From CAYWBU01 sp942491525 (GTDB lineage: Bacteria > Desulfobacterota > Desulfomonilia > UBA1062): a stretch of 64,000 nucleotides of DNA. Positions 1 through 8,118 of this stretch are shown one piece after another. Position numbers and translations under genes: made by a program. How positions within the stretch are numbered: position 1 is the stretch's first letter; each line of letters begins with the position of its first letter. The stretch is taken from NCBI GenBank assembly GCA_942491525.1, contig CALOBW010000056.1, positions 1 to 64,000 on the forward strand. The letters run 5' to 3'. Below the pieces are notes generated by a model that searched no databases, was not told the DNA's origin, and worked only from the letters and a program-made list of their open reading frames with translations.

Positions 1-255
1 GGCAATCATGAAGGCGTCTGTGGGCTTGGTCGTCTTGAGGCGCTTGATGTAGTTGCGCACGATGCGCGGCATGGCGTAGGAGTAGGTCGGGCAGAAGATA
101 CCCAGCAGGTCGCAATCCAGCTCCTCAAACATGCCATGCGTGATAGGGTGCACCTCGACCCTGTGCCCCTGCTCAGTGAAAACTTGACTGAAGATGTTCA
201 GCACACTCAGGCTGTTGCCCGTACCGGTGAAGTAGCGCAGCTGGATTGTTTTCAT
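1..255 (-). CDS. Flavodoxin-like protein, N-terminal part (EFR1-type), truncated by window edge
   Basis: The reading frame begins with ATG at 255 and runs off the left edge after 85 codons. The N-terminus contains YFTGTGNSL, the phosphate-binding loop pattern of flavodoxin-fold proteins, followed by a second strand and the segment FCPTYSYAMPRIVRNYI, as in EFR1-family ferredoxin/flavodoxin proteins of anaerobes. The family normally carries a C-terminal pair of 4Fe-4S motifs, but that part lies outside the window, so the EFR1 assignment is an inference. Role expected: FMN-based electron transfer in the cytoplasm. It ends 15 bases from tex, which is on the same strand upstream of it. Confidence 0.7.
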   Translation of the reverse strand, partial: MKTIQLRYFTGTGNSLSVLNIFSQVFTEQGHRVEVHPITHGMFEELDCDLLGIFCPTYSYAMPRIVRNYIKRLKTTKPTDAFMIA

Positions 256-270
256 AGGCCCATTATACGC

Positions 271-2382
271 CTAGCCCTTCTTCATGCTCAATGAAATTCT
301 CTTACGCTTGGCATCCACCTCCAGCACGCGCACCTTGACCTTCTGGTTGACCTTGACCACGTCATTGGGGTCCTTGACAAAGCGGTCGGCCAGCTGGCTG
401 ATGTGGACCAGGCCGTCCTGGTGCACGCCGATATCCACAAAGGCGCCGAAGTTGGTGACGTTGGTGACGATGCCGGGCAGCTGCATGCCCTCATGCAAAT
501 CTTTGATCTCGCTGACGCCCTCGGCAAAGCTGAAGATCTCAAACTTTTCACGCGGGTCGCGGCCCGGCTTGTTGAGCTCGGCCTGGATGTCGCGCAGGGT
601 CGGCAGGCCGACCTCGTCGCTGACGTACCTCTTGAGCTGGATCTGGGCTCTCAGCTCTTCGCTCTTGATCAGGTCGGCCACGCTGCAGCTCAGGTCAGCG
701 GCCATCTCCTGGACCAGTTTGTAGCGCTCGGGGTGCACGGCCGAAGCATCCAGCGGATTCTTGGCGCCGCTGATGCGCAGGAAGCCGGCGGCCTGCTCAA
801 AGGCCTTGGCGCCCAGGCGCGGCACCTTCTTGAGCTCAGTCCGGCTCTGGAAGGGGCCGTTTTCGTTGCGGTAGGTTACGATGTTGGCGGCCAGGGCCGG
901 GCCGAGACCCGAGACATAGGTCAGGAGCTCCTTGCTGGCGGTGTTGACCTCCACGCCCACGCCGTTGACGCAGCTCATGACCACGTCGTCCAGGCGGGTC
1001 TTGAGCTTGGCCTGGTCCACATCGTGCTGGTACTGGCCGACGCCGATCGATTTGGGGTCGATCTTGACCAGTTCGGCCAGGGGGTCCATCAGCCGGCGGC
1101 CGATGGAAATTGCGCCGCGCACGGTGACGTCGTGGTCCGGGAACTCCTCGCGGGCCACAGCCGAGGCAGAGTAGATCGAGGCGCCGCTCTCATTGACCAT
1201 GATGGTCGGGATGTTCAGCTTGAGGGCGTTGATGAAAGTTTCGGTCTCGCGGCTGGCGGTGCCGTTGCCGATGGCGATGGTCTCAATTTCATAAGTTTTG
1301 ATCAGCTTACGGATCTCTGCTTCGGCCTCATTGATTTTGCGTTCAGATTGAGTTGGGTAGATCACGCTGTGGTGCTTCAGCGCCCCCTGCCTGTCGAGGC
1401 AGACCACCTTGCAGCCGGTGCGGAAGCCCGGGTCGATGGCCAGCACATTTCGCTGGCCCAGGGGCGGAGCCATCAGCAGCTCGCGCAGGTTGGTGGCAAA
1501 GACGTTGATGGCCTCATCCTCGGCGCGCTCCTTGAGGGCGTTTCTGAGTTCCGTCTCCATGGAGGGTCCCAGCAGGCGCTTGTAGCTGTCCTGGGCCGCC
1601 AGTTTCATCTGCTCGCTCCTGGCGCCCGCCCTGTGGCTCAGCAGGCTGATTGCCTGCTCGTCGTCGGGCTTGATGGAGAGCTTCAGGAAGACCTCCTTGT
1701 TGCCGCGCAGGATGGCCAGGATGCGGTGGCTGGGAGCTTTTGAGGCCTTCTCGCTCCAGTCGAAGTAGTCGCGGTAGGTAGATGCCTCGTCCTCGAGGCC
1801 GGTATAGACCTCGCTCTTAAGCACGGCCTCCTTGGCGAAGAGCAGGCGCGCCGTGTTTCTGATCTTACTGTCTTCGCTGATGCGCTCGGCGATGATGTCG
1901 CGGGCGCCGCTCAAGGCGTCTTCAATCGTGTTGACCTCCTTTTCAGGATTGATGTAGTCGGCGGCAACATTGGCGGGATCGAGCTCCTGGGCCTGCATGA
2001 TGTCGGCCAGGGGCTCCAGGCCCCGCTCTCTGGCGATCATGGCGCGGGTGCGGCGCTTGGGCTTGTAGGGCAGGTAGATATCTTCGAGGGTGGTCAGGCT
2101 GCATGCTTTAAGCAGGGCCTCCTCCAGTTCTGTGGTTAAAACATCCTGGTCACGCATGGACTTCAGGATCGCCTCGCGGCGGGCGTCGAGCTGCTCCAGT
2201 TCGCTTAGGCGGTCACGAATGTTACCGATGACAACTTCATCCAGTGAGCCGGTCTGCTCCTTGCGGTAGCGCGAAATGAAAGGGACAGTGGCTCCGCTCT
2301 CCAGCAGTTCGGCCACGGATTTGATCTGGCTGCTGCTGATGCTCAATTCCTGGGCAATTGTATTGATATGTGCATTGTTCAT
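271..2382 (-). CDS. tex: Tex family RNA-binding S1 domain protein
   Basis: About 703 residues, the normal length for Tex/YhgF. Visible in order: the N-terminal helical Tex region with ATVPFISRYRKE, a YqgF/RuvX-like RNase H fold domain beginning near LAIDPGFRTGCK, a helix-hairpin-helix region (VNTASKELLTYVSGLGPALA) and a C-terminal S1 RNA-binding domain (GMQLPGIVTNVTNFGAFVDI) ending in RISLSMKKG. Tex is a cytoplasmic nucleic-acid-binding protein linked to transcription and RNA fate. The frame is open six codons further to a GTG at 2400, but the ATG at 2382 matches the family N-terminus better. Neither start has a strong Shine-Dalgarno sequence. Confidence 0.95.
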   Translation of the reverse strand: MNNAHINTIAQELSISSSQIKSVAELLESGATVPFISRYRKEQTGSLDEVVIGNIRDRLSELEQLDARREAILKSMRDQDVLTTELEEALLKACSLTTLEDIYLPYKPKRRTRAMIARERGLEPLADIMQAQELDPANVAADYINPEKEVNTIEDALSGARDIIAERISEDSKIRNTARLLFAKEAVLKSEVYTGLEDEASTYRDYFDWSEKASKAPSHRILAILRGNKEVFLKLSIKPDDEQAISLLSHRAGARSEQMKLAAQDSYKRLLGPSMETELRNALKERAEDEAINVFATNLRELLMAPPLGQRNVLAIDPGFRTGCKVVCLDRQGALKHHSVIYPTQSERKINEAEAEIRKLIKTYEIETIAIGNGTASRETETFINALKLNIPTIMVNESGASIYSASAVAREEFPDHDVTVRGAISIGRRLMDPLAELVKIDPKSIGVGQYQHDVDQAKLKTRLDDVVMSCVNGVGVEVNTASKELLTYVSGLGPALAANIVTYRNENGPFQSRTELKKVPRLGAKAFEQAAGFLRISGAKNPLDASAVHPERYKLVQEMAADLSCSVADLIKSEELRAQIQLKRYVSDEVGLPTLRDIQAELNKPGRDPREKFEIFSFAEGVSEIKDLHEGMQLPGIVTNVTNFGAFVDIGVHQDGLVHISQLADRFVKDPNDVVKVNQKVKVRVLEVDAKRKRISLSMKKG

Positions 2383-2427
2383 GGGCCCATCTAGTAGCAC
2401 TTCCCGGCCTGTGTCAAAGGGAATCTG

Positions 2428-2456
2428 TTGACTTGGCCAATTGAGGGGGCTAGTCT
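2428..2456 (+). promoter_or_regulatory. Candidate promoter for the envelope operon
   Basis: TTGACT at 2428-2433 and TAGTCT at 2451-2456 are separated by 17 bases in the divergent gap between tex and the LolA-like gene. The -35 is good but the -10 matches only three of six consensus positions. This is a weak prediction based on position and spacing. Confidence 0.3.
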
Positions 2457-2513
2457 TTAACCAGTTGTAATAGCGACATTTGTAGATGGCGCAGTAAAGT
2501 TTTTGGAGGAATC

Positions 2514-3260
2514 ATGAAAAAATTTCTGGCCCTAATAGTTTGCTCATTGTTGCTGGCCCTGCCCCTGACTGCCCAGACCCTGGATTCGAATGCGGTGCTG
2601 GACTATGTGGATGATCTTTTCCGGGGTGATTCCAGCTACGGCACCTTCACCATGAAGGTTGTCACCGCCCACTACTCCCGTGAGATGAAGATGGAGGCCT
2701 GGAGCAAGGGTAAGGACTATTCGCTGATCCGTATCCAGGAGCCCAAGAAGGAGCGCGGCACCGCCACCCTCAAGGCGGACAAGAACATCTGGAACTATCT
2801 GCCCAAGGTTGACCGGGTCATCAAGGTGCCCTCCTCCATGATGGGCGGCGCCTGGATGGGCTCGCACTTCACCAATGATGATCTGGTCAAGGAGAGCCGT
2901 ATGGCTGAGGACTTCAGCTGCGCGATCTCCTTTGAGGGCCAGCGTGACGGCAAGGATATCATCGAGCTGACCCTGATCCCCAAGGAGTTTGCCGCCGTGG
3001 TCTGGGGCAAGGTGGTTGTGGTTGTGCTGGCAAACGGCTGGATGCCGCTGACCATCGACTACTATGATGAGGGCCTGACCAAAACCCGCTCCATGACCTT
3101 TGCTGATATCAGGGAGCTGGGCGGCCGCAAGCTGCCTGCCATTACCCGTATGACCCCGACCGACAAGCAGGGCGAGTACACCGAGATCATCTACCATGAG
3201 ATGCAGTTTGAAATTGAGCTGGATGACGAGATCTTCAGTATCCGCAACCTGAAGAAGTAG
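2514..3260 (+). CDS. LolA-like outer membrane lipoprotein-sorting protein
   Basis: 248 residues with a clear Sec signal peptide (MKKFLALIVCSLLLALPLTAQ) preceded by GGAGG at good spacing. The mature part resembles the LolA-like family often annotated as outer membrane lipoprotein-sorting protein, with the typical segments SLIRIQEPKKERGTATLK and YLPKVDRVIKVPSSMMGG. The fold is an open beta half-barrel that carries a lipid or lipoprotein through the periplasm. It is the first gene of a five-gene cluster with two FtsX-type permeases, an ATPase and an outer-membrane barrel, so it probably acts as the periplasmic shuttle for that exporter. The cargo is unknown. Confidence 0.85.
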   Translation: MKKFLALIVCSLLLALPLTAQTLDSNAVLDYVDDLFRGDSSYGTFTMKVVTAHYSREMKMEAWSKGKDYSLIRIQEPKKERGTATLKADKNIWNYLPKVDRVIKVPSSMMGGAWMGSHFTNDDLVKESRMAEDFSCAISFEGQRDGKDIIELTLIPKEFAAVVWGKVVVVVLANGWMPLTIDYYDEGLTKTRSMTFADIRELGGRKLPAITRMTPTDKQGEYTEIIYHEMQFEIELDDEIFSIRNLKK

Positions 3261-3269
3261 GAGGCAGAA

Positions 3270-4487
3270 TTGAAAACCATGCATATTGCCTGGCGCAATC
3301 TGTGGCGCAACCCCGGGCGCACCATGATCACCCTGGCCGCCATGATCTGCTCCACCGCGATCCTGATTGTGACCTATGCCCTGATGACCGGCATGCTCAA
3401 CCAGATGGAGCACAGCGTGACCGATCTTTCGGTGGGCGAGGTTCAGGTCCACCACCCGAACTATCTCTCCGAGCGCTCCATCTATGACACCATCGCGGAG
3501 CCGGACAGGATTATGGCCATTGCCGCACAGAGTAAAATCCCGGCCTCGACCCGCGCCTTCGGCTTCGGTCTGCTCTCGAGCGGCTCAAAATCGGCCGGCG
3601 CCCAGTTCTGGGGGGTTGATCCTCAGAATGAGCGTCTAGTCAGCGACCTGGATGACAGCCTGATGAGTGGCGAATTTCTGCCGGATGAGCCCGGCATGCA
3701 GGTGGTGCTGGGGCGCAAGCTGGCGCGCACCCTCAATGCCGAAGTCGGCAGTGAACTGGTGGTGGTCGTGCAGGCCGCCGACGGCTCCATGGGCAATGAG
3801 CTCTTCTATGTCAGCGGAATCTTGAAGAGTGTCGGTGAGAGCATGGACCGCAACATGGCCTTGATCCACAAGGATGACTATGCATCGCTCTTTGTGCTCT
3901 ACGATCAGGCCCATGAGATCGCCCTCAATTCACGCTACGCTTTTGAGCCTGAAGAGGTTTCCGCCATCATCAAACCGGTGGCCGGCAATAATGAGGTCAA
4001 GACCTGGCGCGAACTGATGCCGGCGGTCTCCGACATGCTCAACACCTACGGCGGCTCAATCATCATCCTGGAGCTGATCTTCTTCCTGGCCGCCGGCCTG
4101 GGGGTCATGAACACCATGCTGATGGCCACCTTTGAGCGCATCCCCGAGTTCGGCCTGATCAAGGCCATCGGCGCCTCGCCCTGGCATGTGCTGCGCGATG
4201 TGGCGGCCGAGGCTCTGGTATTGGGCATTCTGAGCAGTCTGATCGGCGGTGTGCTGGGGGTGCTCTGGGCCTGGTATCTGCAGGTCAACCCCATCGACCT
4301 GACCGGCTTCTCCGAAGGTTTCAATACCTCGGGCGTGGCCTTCAGTGCCATGTGGGGCGCCGAGCTGACGGTCGCGGGGGTCTTCTGGCCCATCGTGCTG
4401 ATGTGGGCTGTTTCAGTGCTTTCGGCCTTCTATCCGGCAGTCAAGGCCGCCCGCCTCGATCCAGTCAGTGCGCTGAATCATGTGTAG
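3270..4487 (+). CDS. ABC transporter permease, FtsX/LolCE-MacB type (first of pair)
   Basis: 405 residues. The start is TTG at 3270, chosen because GGAGG lies just after the upstream stop codon and the protein then begins MKTMHIAWRNLWRNPGRT, a standard start for this family. Topology is one N-terminal membrane helix, a large periplasmic domain (about residues 45-270) and three C-terminal helices with the FtsX signature around NTMLMATFERIPEFGLIKAIG. It should form a heterodimer with the next gene and work with the ATPase two genes downstream. This membrane topology suits extraction of lipid-linked substrates from the inner membrane rather than transport through a pore. Confidence 0.9.
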   Translation: MKTMHIAWRNLWRNPGRTMITLAAMICSTAILIVTYALMTGMLNQMEHSVTDLSVGEVQVHHPNYLSERSIYDTIAEPDRIMAIAAQSKIPASTRAFGFGLLSSGSKSAGAQFWGVDPQNERLVSDLDDSLMSGEFLPDEPGMQVVLGRKLARTLNAEVGSELVVVVQAADGSMGNELFYVSGILKSVGESMDRNMALIHKDDYASLFVLYDQAHEIALNSRYAFEPEEVSAIIKPVAGNNEVKTWRELMPAVSDMLNTYGGSIIILELIFFLAAGLGVMNTMLMATFERIPEFGLIKAIGASPWHVLRDVAAEALVLGILSSLIGGVLGVLWAWYLQVNPIDLTGFSEGFNTSGVAFSAMWGAELTVAGVFWPIVLMWAVSVLSAFYPAVKAARLDPVSALNHV

Positions 4488-4499
4488 GGAGAATAAGTT

Positions 4500-5735
4500 A
4501 TGATGATACTTAAACTGGCCTGGCGCTCGCTCTGGCGCAACAGCCGCCGCACGGCCATCACGGTCAGCTCAATCGCCTTCGGCACGGTGCTGGCGGTCTT
4601 CTTCATCAGCATGGGCGACGGCATGTACAAGAAGCTGATCGATGAGGCCGTGCGCATGAATGCCGGCCATGTGACCATCCAGAATGTTGAGTATGGCGAG
4701 GCCCCGGCGGTGGACCTCTTCGTGCCCTCGGTCGAGAAGATCAGGCAGGCGGCCGCGCAGATTCCCGAGGTGCAGGATGTCAAGGCCCTGATCGTGGGCC
4801 AGGCCGTGGTCAGCACCGGCAGCGGCTCCGGCGGCGTTGGACTGATCGGGGTTGACCCGCTCAAGGAGGCCCAGATTTCGCCCATCGCCCGCAGCATCGT
4901 TGAGGGGCGCTATCTGCAGCCGGGCGATACGCGCGGCGTGGTGTTGGGCCAGAGCCTGGCCGAGCGTCTGAGGCTGGGCATCGGCAACAAGCTGGTGGTG
5001 ACCACCAATGATGTGCACGGCGAGCTGGTGGGCGAGATGCTCAGGGTCACCGGCATCTTTGAGTCCGGCATGGAGGAGGCCGACGGCTTCCTGATCCAGG
5101 TGCCCCTGGATGTGGCCCGCCGTATCTTTGACATGGGGCCTGATCAGGCCACCCAGGTGGGGCTGATCCTTGAGAACCCGGACAATCAGGAGAAGGTTGT
5201 GGCCAGTCTGCAAAAACAGCTGCAGGGCACCGACCAGGCCGTCTTGCCCTGGCAGGATGTGCTCTCGGATCTGGCCGGCTTCATCACGGTTGATATGGGC
5301 TCAAACTACATCTTCCAGGCCATCATCCTCTTTCTGATCGGATTCACGATTCTGAACACGATCCTGATGAGCGTGCTGGAGCGCACGCGCGAGTTTGCCA
5401 CCCTGCTGGCCGTGGGCACCTCACCGCGCAGCCTCAGGCTGCAGATCATGGTTGAATCGCTGCTGCTGGGTCTGGTGGGCGTCGGCATCGGTCTGGCGCT
5501 GGGCGGCGGCATCAGCTACTACTATCAGATCCACGGCATTGACTTCAGCTCCCTGGTCGGTGAAGAGATGAGCGTCTCGGGTTTTGCGGTTGATCCCAGA
5601 ATCTATAACTATGTTTCGGCCCGTCTGCTCTACTGGGTGGGCGGAGTGGTGCTGGGCATGACGGTGCTGATCGGAATCTACCCCTCCTGGCGGGCGCCGC
5701 GCATCAATCTGCCCGATACTTTGCGGAGCAAATAA
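4500..5735 (+). CDS. ABC transporter permease, FtsX/LolCE-MacB type (second of pair)
   Basis: 411 residues, starting at ATG 4500 after GGGAGAAT. It has the same architecture as the preceding gene: N-terminal helix after LAWRSLWRNSRRT, a periplasmic domain, and three C-terminal helices with NTILMSVLERTREFATLLAVG. The two permeases are clearly related but well diverged, which favours an obligate heterodimer like LolC/LolE. It lies 12 bases after the first permease and 5 bases before the ATPase gene. Confidence 0.9.
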   Translation: MMILKLAWRSLWRNSRRTAITVSSIAFGTVLAVFFISMGDGMYKKLIDEAVRMNAGHVTIQNVEYGEAPAVDLFVPSVEKIRQAAAQIPEVQDVKALIVGQAVVSTGSGSGGVGLIGVDPLKEAQISPIARSIVEGRYLQPGDTRGVVLGQSLAERLRLGIGNKLVVTTNDVHGELVGEMLRVTGIFESGMEEADGFLIQVPLDVARRIFDMGPDQATQVGLILENPDNQEKVVASLQKQLQGTDQAVLPWQDVLSDLAGFITVDMGSNYIFQAIILFLIGFTILNTILMSVLERTREFATLLAVGTSPRSLRLQIMVESLLLGLVGVGIGLALGGGISYYYQIHGIDFSSLVGEEMSVSGFAVDPRIYNYVSARLLYWVGGVVLGMTVLIGIYPSWRAPRINLPDTLRSK

Positions 5736-5740
5736 AGGAA

Positions 5741-6433
5741 ATGATTATGCAGAAAATTATACATATGGAAAAAGTGATCAAGGAGTACGGCAATGACGGC
5801 GTCAAGGTGCAGGCTCTGCGCGGCGTCGACCTGACCATTCAATCCGGTGAGTTCAGCGTGGTGGCCGGGCCCTCGGGCTCGGGCAAGTCAACCCTGCTCA
5901 ATCTGATCGGCGGGCTTGATAAGGCCACCAGCGGTCTGGTTGAGGTGCATGGTGAGGAGACCGCCAAACTGTCGCGCTCCAGGCTCAGCGATTTGCGGCT
6001 GCACCATATCGGCTTTGTCTTTCAGGCCTACAATCTGATCCCGGTCCTGACCGCCTACGAGAACGCTGAATATGTCCTCATGCTGCAGGGCGTCTCCGTC
6101 AAGGAGCGCCGTGAGCGCATCATGGAGCTGCTGCGTATCGTGGGATTGGAGGGCATGGAGCACCGCTATCCGCGTGAGCTTTCGGGCGGACAGCAGCAGC
6201 GGGTGGCCATTGCCCGCGCCATTGCCCCGGAGCCCGATCTGGTGCTGGCCGACGAGCCCACCGCCAATGTGGACTCCAAAACATCGGCCGCTCTGCTCGA
6301 CCTGATGCTGGAGCTCAACCAGCAGAAGAACAGCACCTTCCTCTTTTCAACCCACGATCCGGCCGTCATGGAGCGCGCCCGCCGCACCATCATCCTGCGG
6401 GATGGCCAGATCGCCGAGGACATCTCTAAATGA
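5741..6433 (+). CDS. ABC transporter ATP-binding protein, LolD/MacB-like
   Basis: 230 residues, a stand-alone nucleotide-binding subunit. Walker A is GPSGSGKST, the Q-loop is FVFQAYNLIPVLTAYEN, the signature is LSGGQQQR, Walker B is DLVLADEPT and the switch histidine is in FSTHDP. The wording of the Q-loop and signature regions is that of the LolD/MacB/FtsE group, which always pairs with FtsX-type permeases as found directly upstream. The stop codon overlaps the start of the outer-membrane protein gene (ATGA), which suggests translational coupling. Confidence 0.93.
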   Translation: MIMQKIIHMEKVIKEYGNDGVKVQALRGVDLTIQSGEFSVVAGPSGSGKSTLLNLIGGLDKATSGLVEVHGEETAKLSRSRLSDLRLHHIGFVFQAYNLIPVLTAYENAEYVLMLQGVSVKERRERIMELLRIVGLEGMEHRYPRELSGGQQQRVAIARAIAPEPDLVLADEPTANVDSKTSAALLDLMLELNQQKNSTFLFSTHDPAVMERARRTIILRDGQIAEDISK

Positions 6434-7794
6434 GGCAGGCGCTTCTGCTGCTGGTCCTGCTCTGTCTGGCCGCCCCGGTCCAGGCCTTCTATGCGGCCGA
6501 GTCCGAGGGGGGCAGCATCGATCTGGGCGGCAGCATCCGCACCCTTGGCGCGGCGATCGATAACTATGATGCGCCGCAGATCTTCGGCCTGAACAATGAC
6601 TATGACGGCCAGTCTCAGGCCATTCTGCGCCTGACGGCCGAGGGAGAGCTCCGGCCCTCAACCGCGTTTGAGTTCCATCTGGTGCAGAGCTTTGACTATG
6701 CGACGCTGCTCTCGGCCCTGCCCGGTTCAACTGGCGCGGTACCCTTGCGCTACAGGACGGCCTCGGGCTACAATACCTGGGCCGAGGACAGTGACTTCAG
6801 CGCCGCCCTGGGCTGGGACCGCATGAATGTCAAGCTGTCAGCCGGCCGGGCCGACATCACCCTCGGCCGCCAGGCCATCAATTTTGCCGAGACCTACTTC
6901 TGGAATCCGCTGGATATCTTCCTGCCCTTCGATCCGGCCGCCTTTGACCGGGACTACAAGCCGGGCGTGGACGCCCTGAGGTGCGAGATCGAGCTGGGCT
7001 TCTACTCCAGCCTCGACCTGGTGGCCGCACCCGGGCGCGAGCTCTACTTCAGGCCCACCCCGCTGGGCGCCACCCAAGTGGTGGCGCGCCACATCAGCGA
7101 TGATGCCTGGTACGGTTCGGCCCTGATCGGGCGCTACCTGACCAACGTCAACAACTGGGACCTGGCCGTGCAGTTTGGCAAGGTCTACGGCGGCATGCAG
7201 CTGGGCTTTGGCTTCTCGGGCGAGCTGGGCGGCTTCGGCCTGCGCGGCGAGCTGGCCTGCACTGAGGCACGCGGCCGGCGGACGATTACCTTCAGTGATC
7301 CGTCGATTCCCGGTATGCTGCATCAGGGCGATTTGATCGAGGATCACTTCAGCGCCGTGCTGGGGTTGGACTACCGCTTCGACAGCTCGCTCTACCTCAA
7401 TTTTGAATATCTCTACAACGGCAGCGGCGAAGCCGATGATCTGGCGCTGGCCTCGGCAAGACTAAATATCGGCCAGGGGCAGAGCATGAGCCGCAACCTG
7501 CTGGGGGCTCAGATCTCCTATGAGATGCATCCGCTGGTGACCGGCAGTCTGGCCCTGATCTACTCGGCCGATGACCACTCGACCCTAAGTTCGCCGGGCA
7601 TGAGCTGCTCCTTGAGCGATGAGTCGGAGCTGGTGCTGGGGGCCATGTTCGGGCGCGGCAAGCGGCCGGCCAAAATCCAGCCGCTCTACGCCACCCAGAA
7701 CCGCTACCCCGGTCAGATCAGCTTGGCCAATCTGCGCAGCGAGTTCGGCAGCTATCCGGATGTCTATTATTTGGAGTTTAAGTACTACTTCTAG
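6430..7794 (+). CDS. Outer membrane beta-barrel protein, DUF1302-like
   Basis: 454 residues with a signal peptide ending near PVQAF. The remainder is rich in alternating hydrophobic/polar strands and the protein ends in ...LEFKYYF, with the terminal phenylalanine recognised by the BAM complex. The segment SAGRADITLGRQAINFAE followed by WNPLDIFLPF resembles DUF1302-type barrels that accompany LolA-like proteins and FtsX-type permeases. It is coupled to the ATPase gene by an ATGA overlap, so it is probably the outer-membrane end of the same export route. Family assignment is from pattern recognition only. Confidence 0.75.
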   Translation: MRQALLLLVLLCLAAPVQAFYAAESEGGSIDLGGSIRTLGAAIDNYDAPQIFGLNNDYDGQSQAILRLTAEGELRPSTAFEFHLVQSFDYATLLSALPGSTGAVPLRYRTASGYNTWAEDSDFSAALGWDRMNVKLSAGRADITLGRQAINFAETYFWNPLDIFLPFDPAAFDRDYKPGVDALRCEIELGFYSSLDLVAAPGRELYFRPTPLGATQVVARHISDDAWYGSALIGRYLTNVNNWDLAVQFGKVYGGMQLGFGFSGELGGFGLRGELACTEARGRRTITFSDPSIPGMLHQGDLIEDHFSAVLGLDYRFDSSLYLNFEYLYNGSGEADDLALASARLNIGQGQSMSRNLLGAQISYEMHPLVTGSLALIYSADDHSTLSSPGMSCSLSDESELVLGAMFGRGKRPAKIQPLYATQNRYPGQISLANLRSEFGSYPDVYYLEFKYYF

Positions 7795-8039
7795 AGCACC
7801 ATCTTGATGTCGGCATGTTCGCAGAAGCCGTTGTAGATCCTGAGCCGCTCCTGCTCATCAGCCACAACTGTCTCAACAACCAGTGAGATATATTTGCCGC
7901 CGCGGCTGCTGCGCGAGATATCTATCTTATACTCTTTGTTGCCAATGATCAGCTCTGCCGCAGCTCGCATAGCTTGGTCATCTTGACCGATGATGCGGTA
8001 GGGCCAGCTGCAGGGGTATTCGATTTCTGCTTTTTTCAT
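7791..8039 (-). CDS. DUF493 (YbeD-like) family protein
   Basis: 82 residues from the ATG at 8039 (MKKAEIEYPCSWPYRIIG). Length and the pattern YPC-WPY-IIG near the start, then a central K-IDISRSSRGGKYISL strand pair and an ending in IKMVL, match the small ferredoxin-like alpha/beta DUF493 family, to which E. coli YbeD belongs. Function is unknown; an allosteric or ligand-binding role is assumed for the fold. The frame is open 19 codons further upstream, but that extension would read through the inverted repeat at 8085-8107, so the shorter start is preferred. Its end overlaps the last bases of the convergent outer-membrane protein gene. Confidence 0.75.
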   Translation of the reverse strand: MKKAEIEYPCSWPYRIIGQDDQAMRAAAELIIGNKEYKIDISRSSRGGKYISLVVETVVADEQERLRIYNGFCEHADIKMVL

Positions 8040-8084
8040 GTGGTTTTGCTTAATGGACTTAGAGATTTGTTGCAAGAGATAGTT

Positions 8085-8107
8085 GAGGAGACCCAAGGGG
8101 TCTCCTC
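8085..8107 (-). terminator. Inverted repeat, terminator-like, downstream of the AOR gene
   Basis: GAGGAGACCC at 8085-8094 and GGGTCTCCTC at 8098-8107 form a perfect 10-bp stem with a 3-base loop. It lies 12 bases past the AOR stop codon on the minus strand. No strong U-tract follows on that strand, so it may be a weak terminator or an RNA-stabilising hairpin. Confidence 0.5.
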
Positions 8108-8118
8108 AATCTGTTGTT

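Noticed and set aside
403..1743. 446-codon open frame antisense to tex
   Set aside because: No start context or family pattern. Its composition (runs of G, A, D, V, H, Q) is what GC-rich coding DNA gives on the opposite strand; tex is certain.
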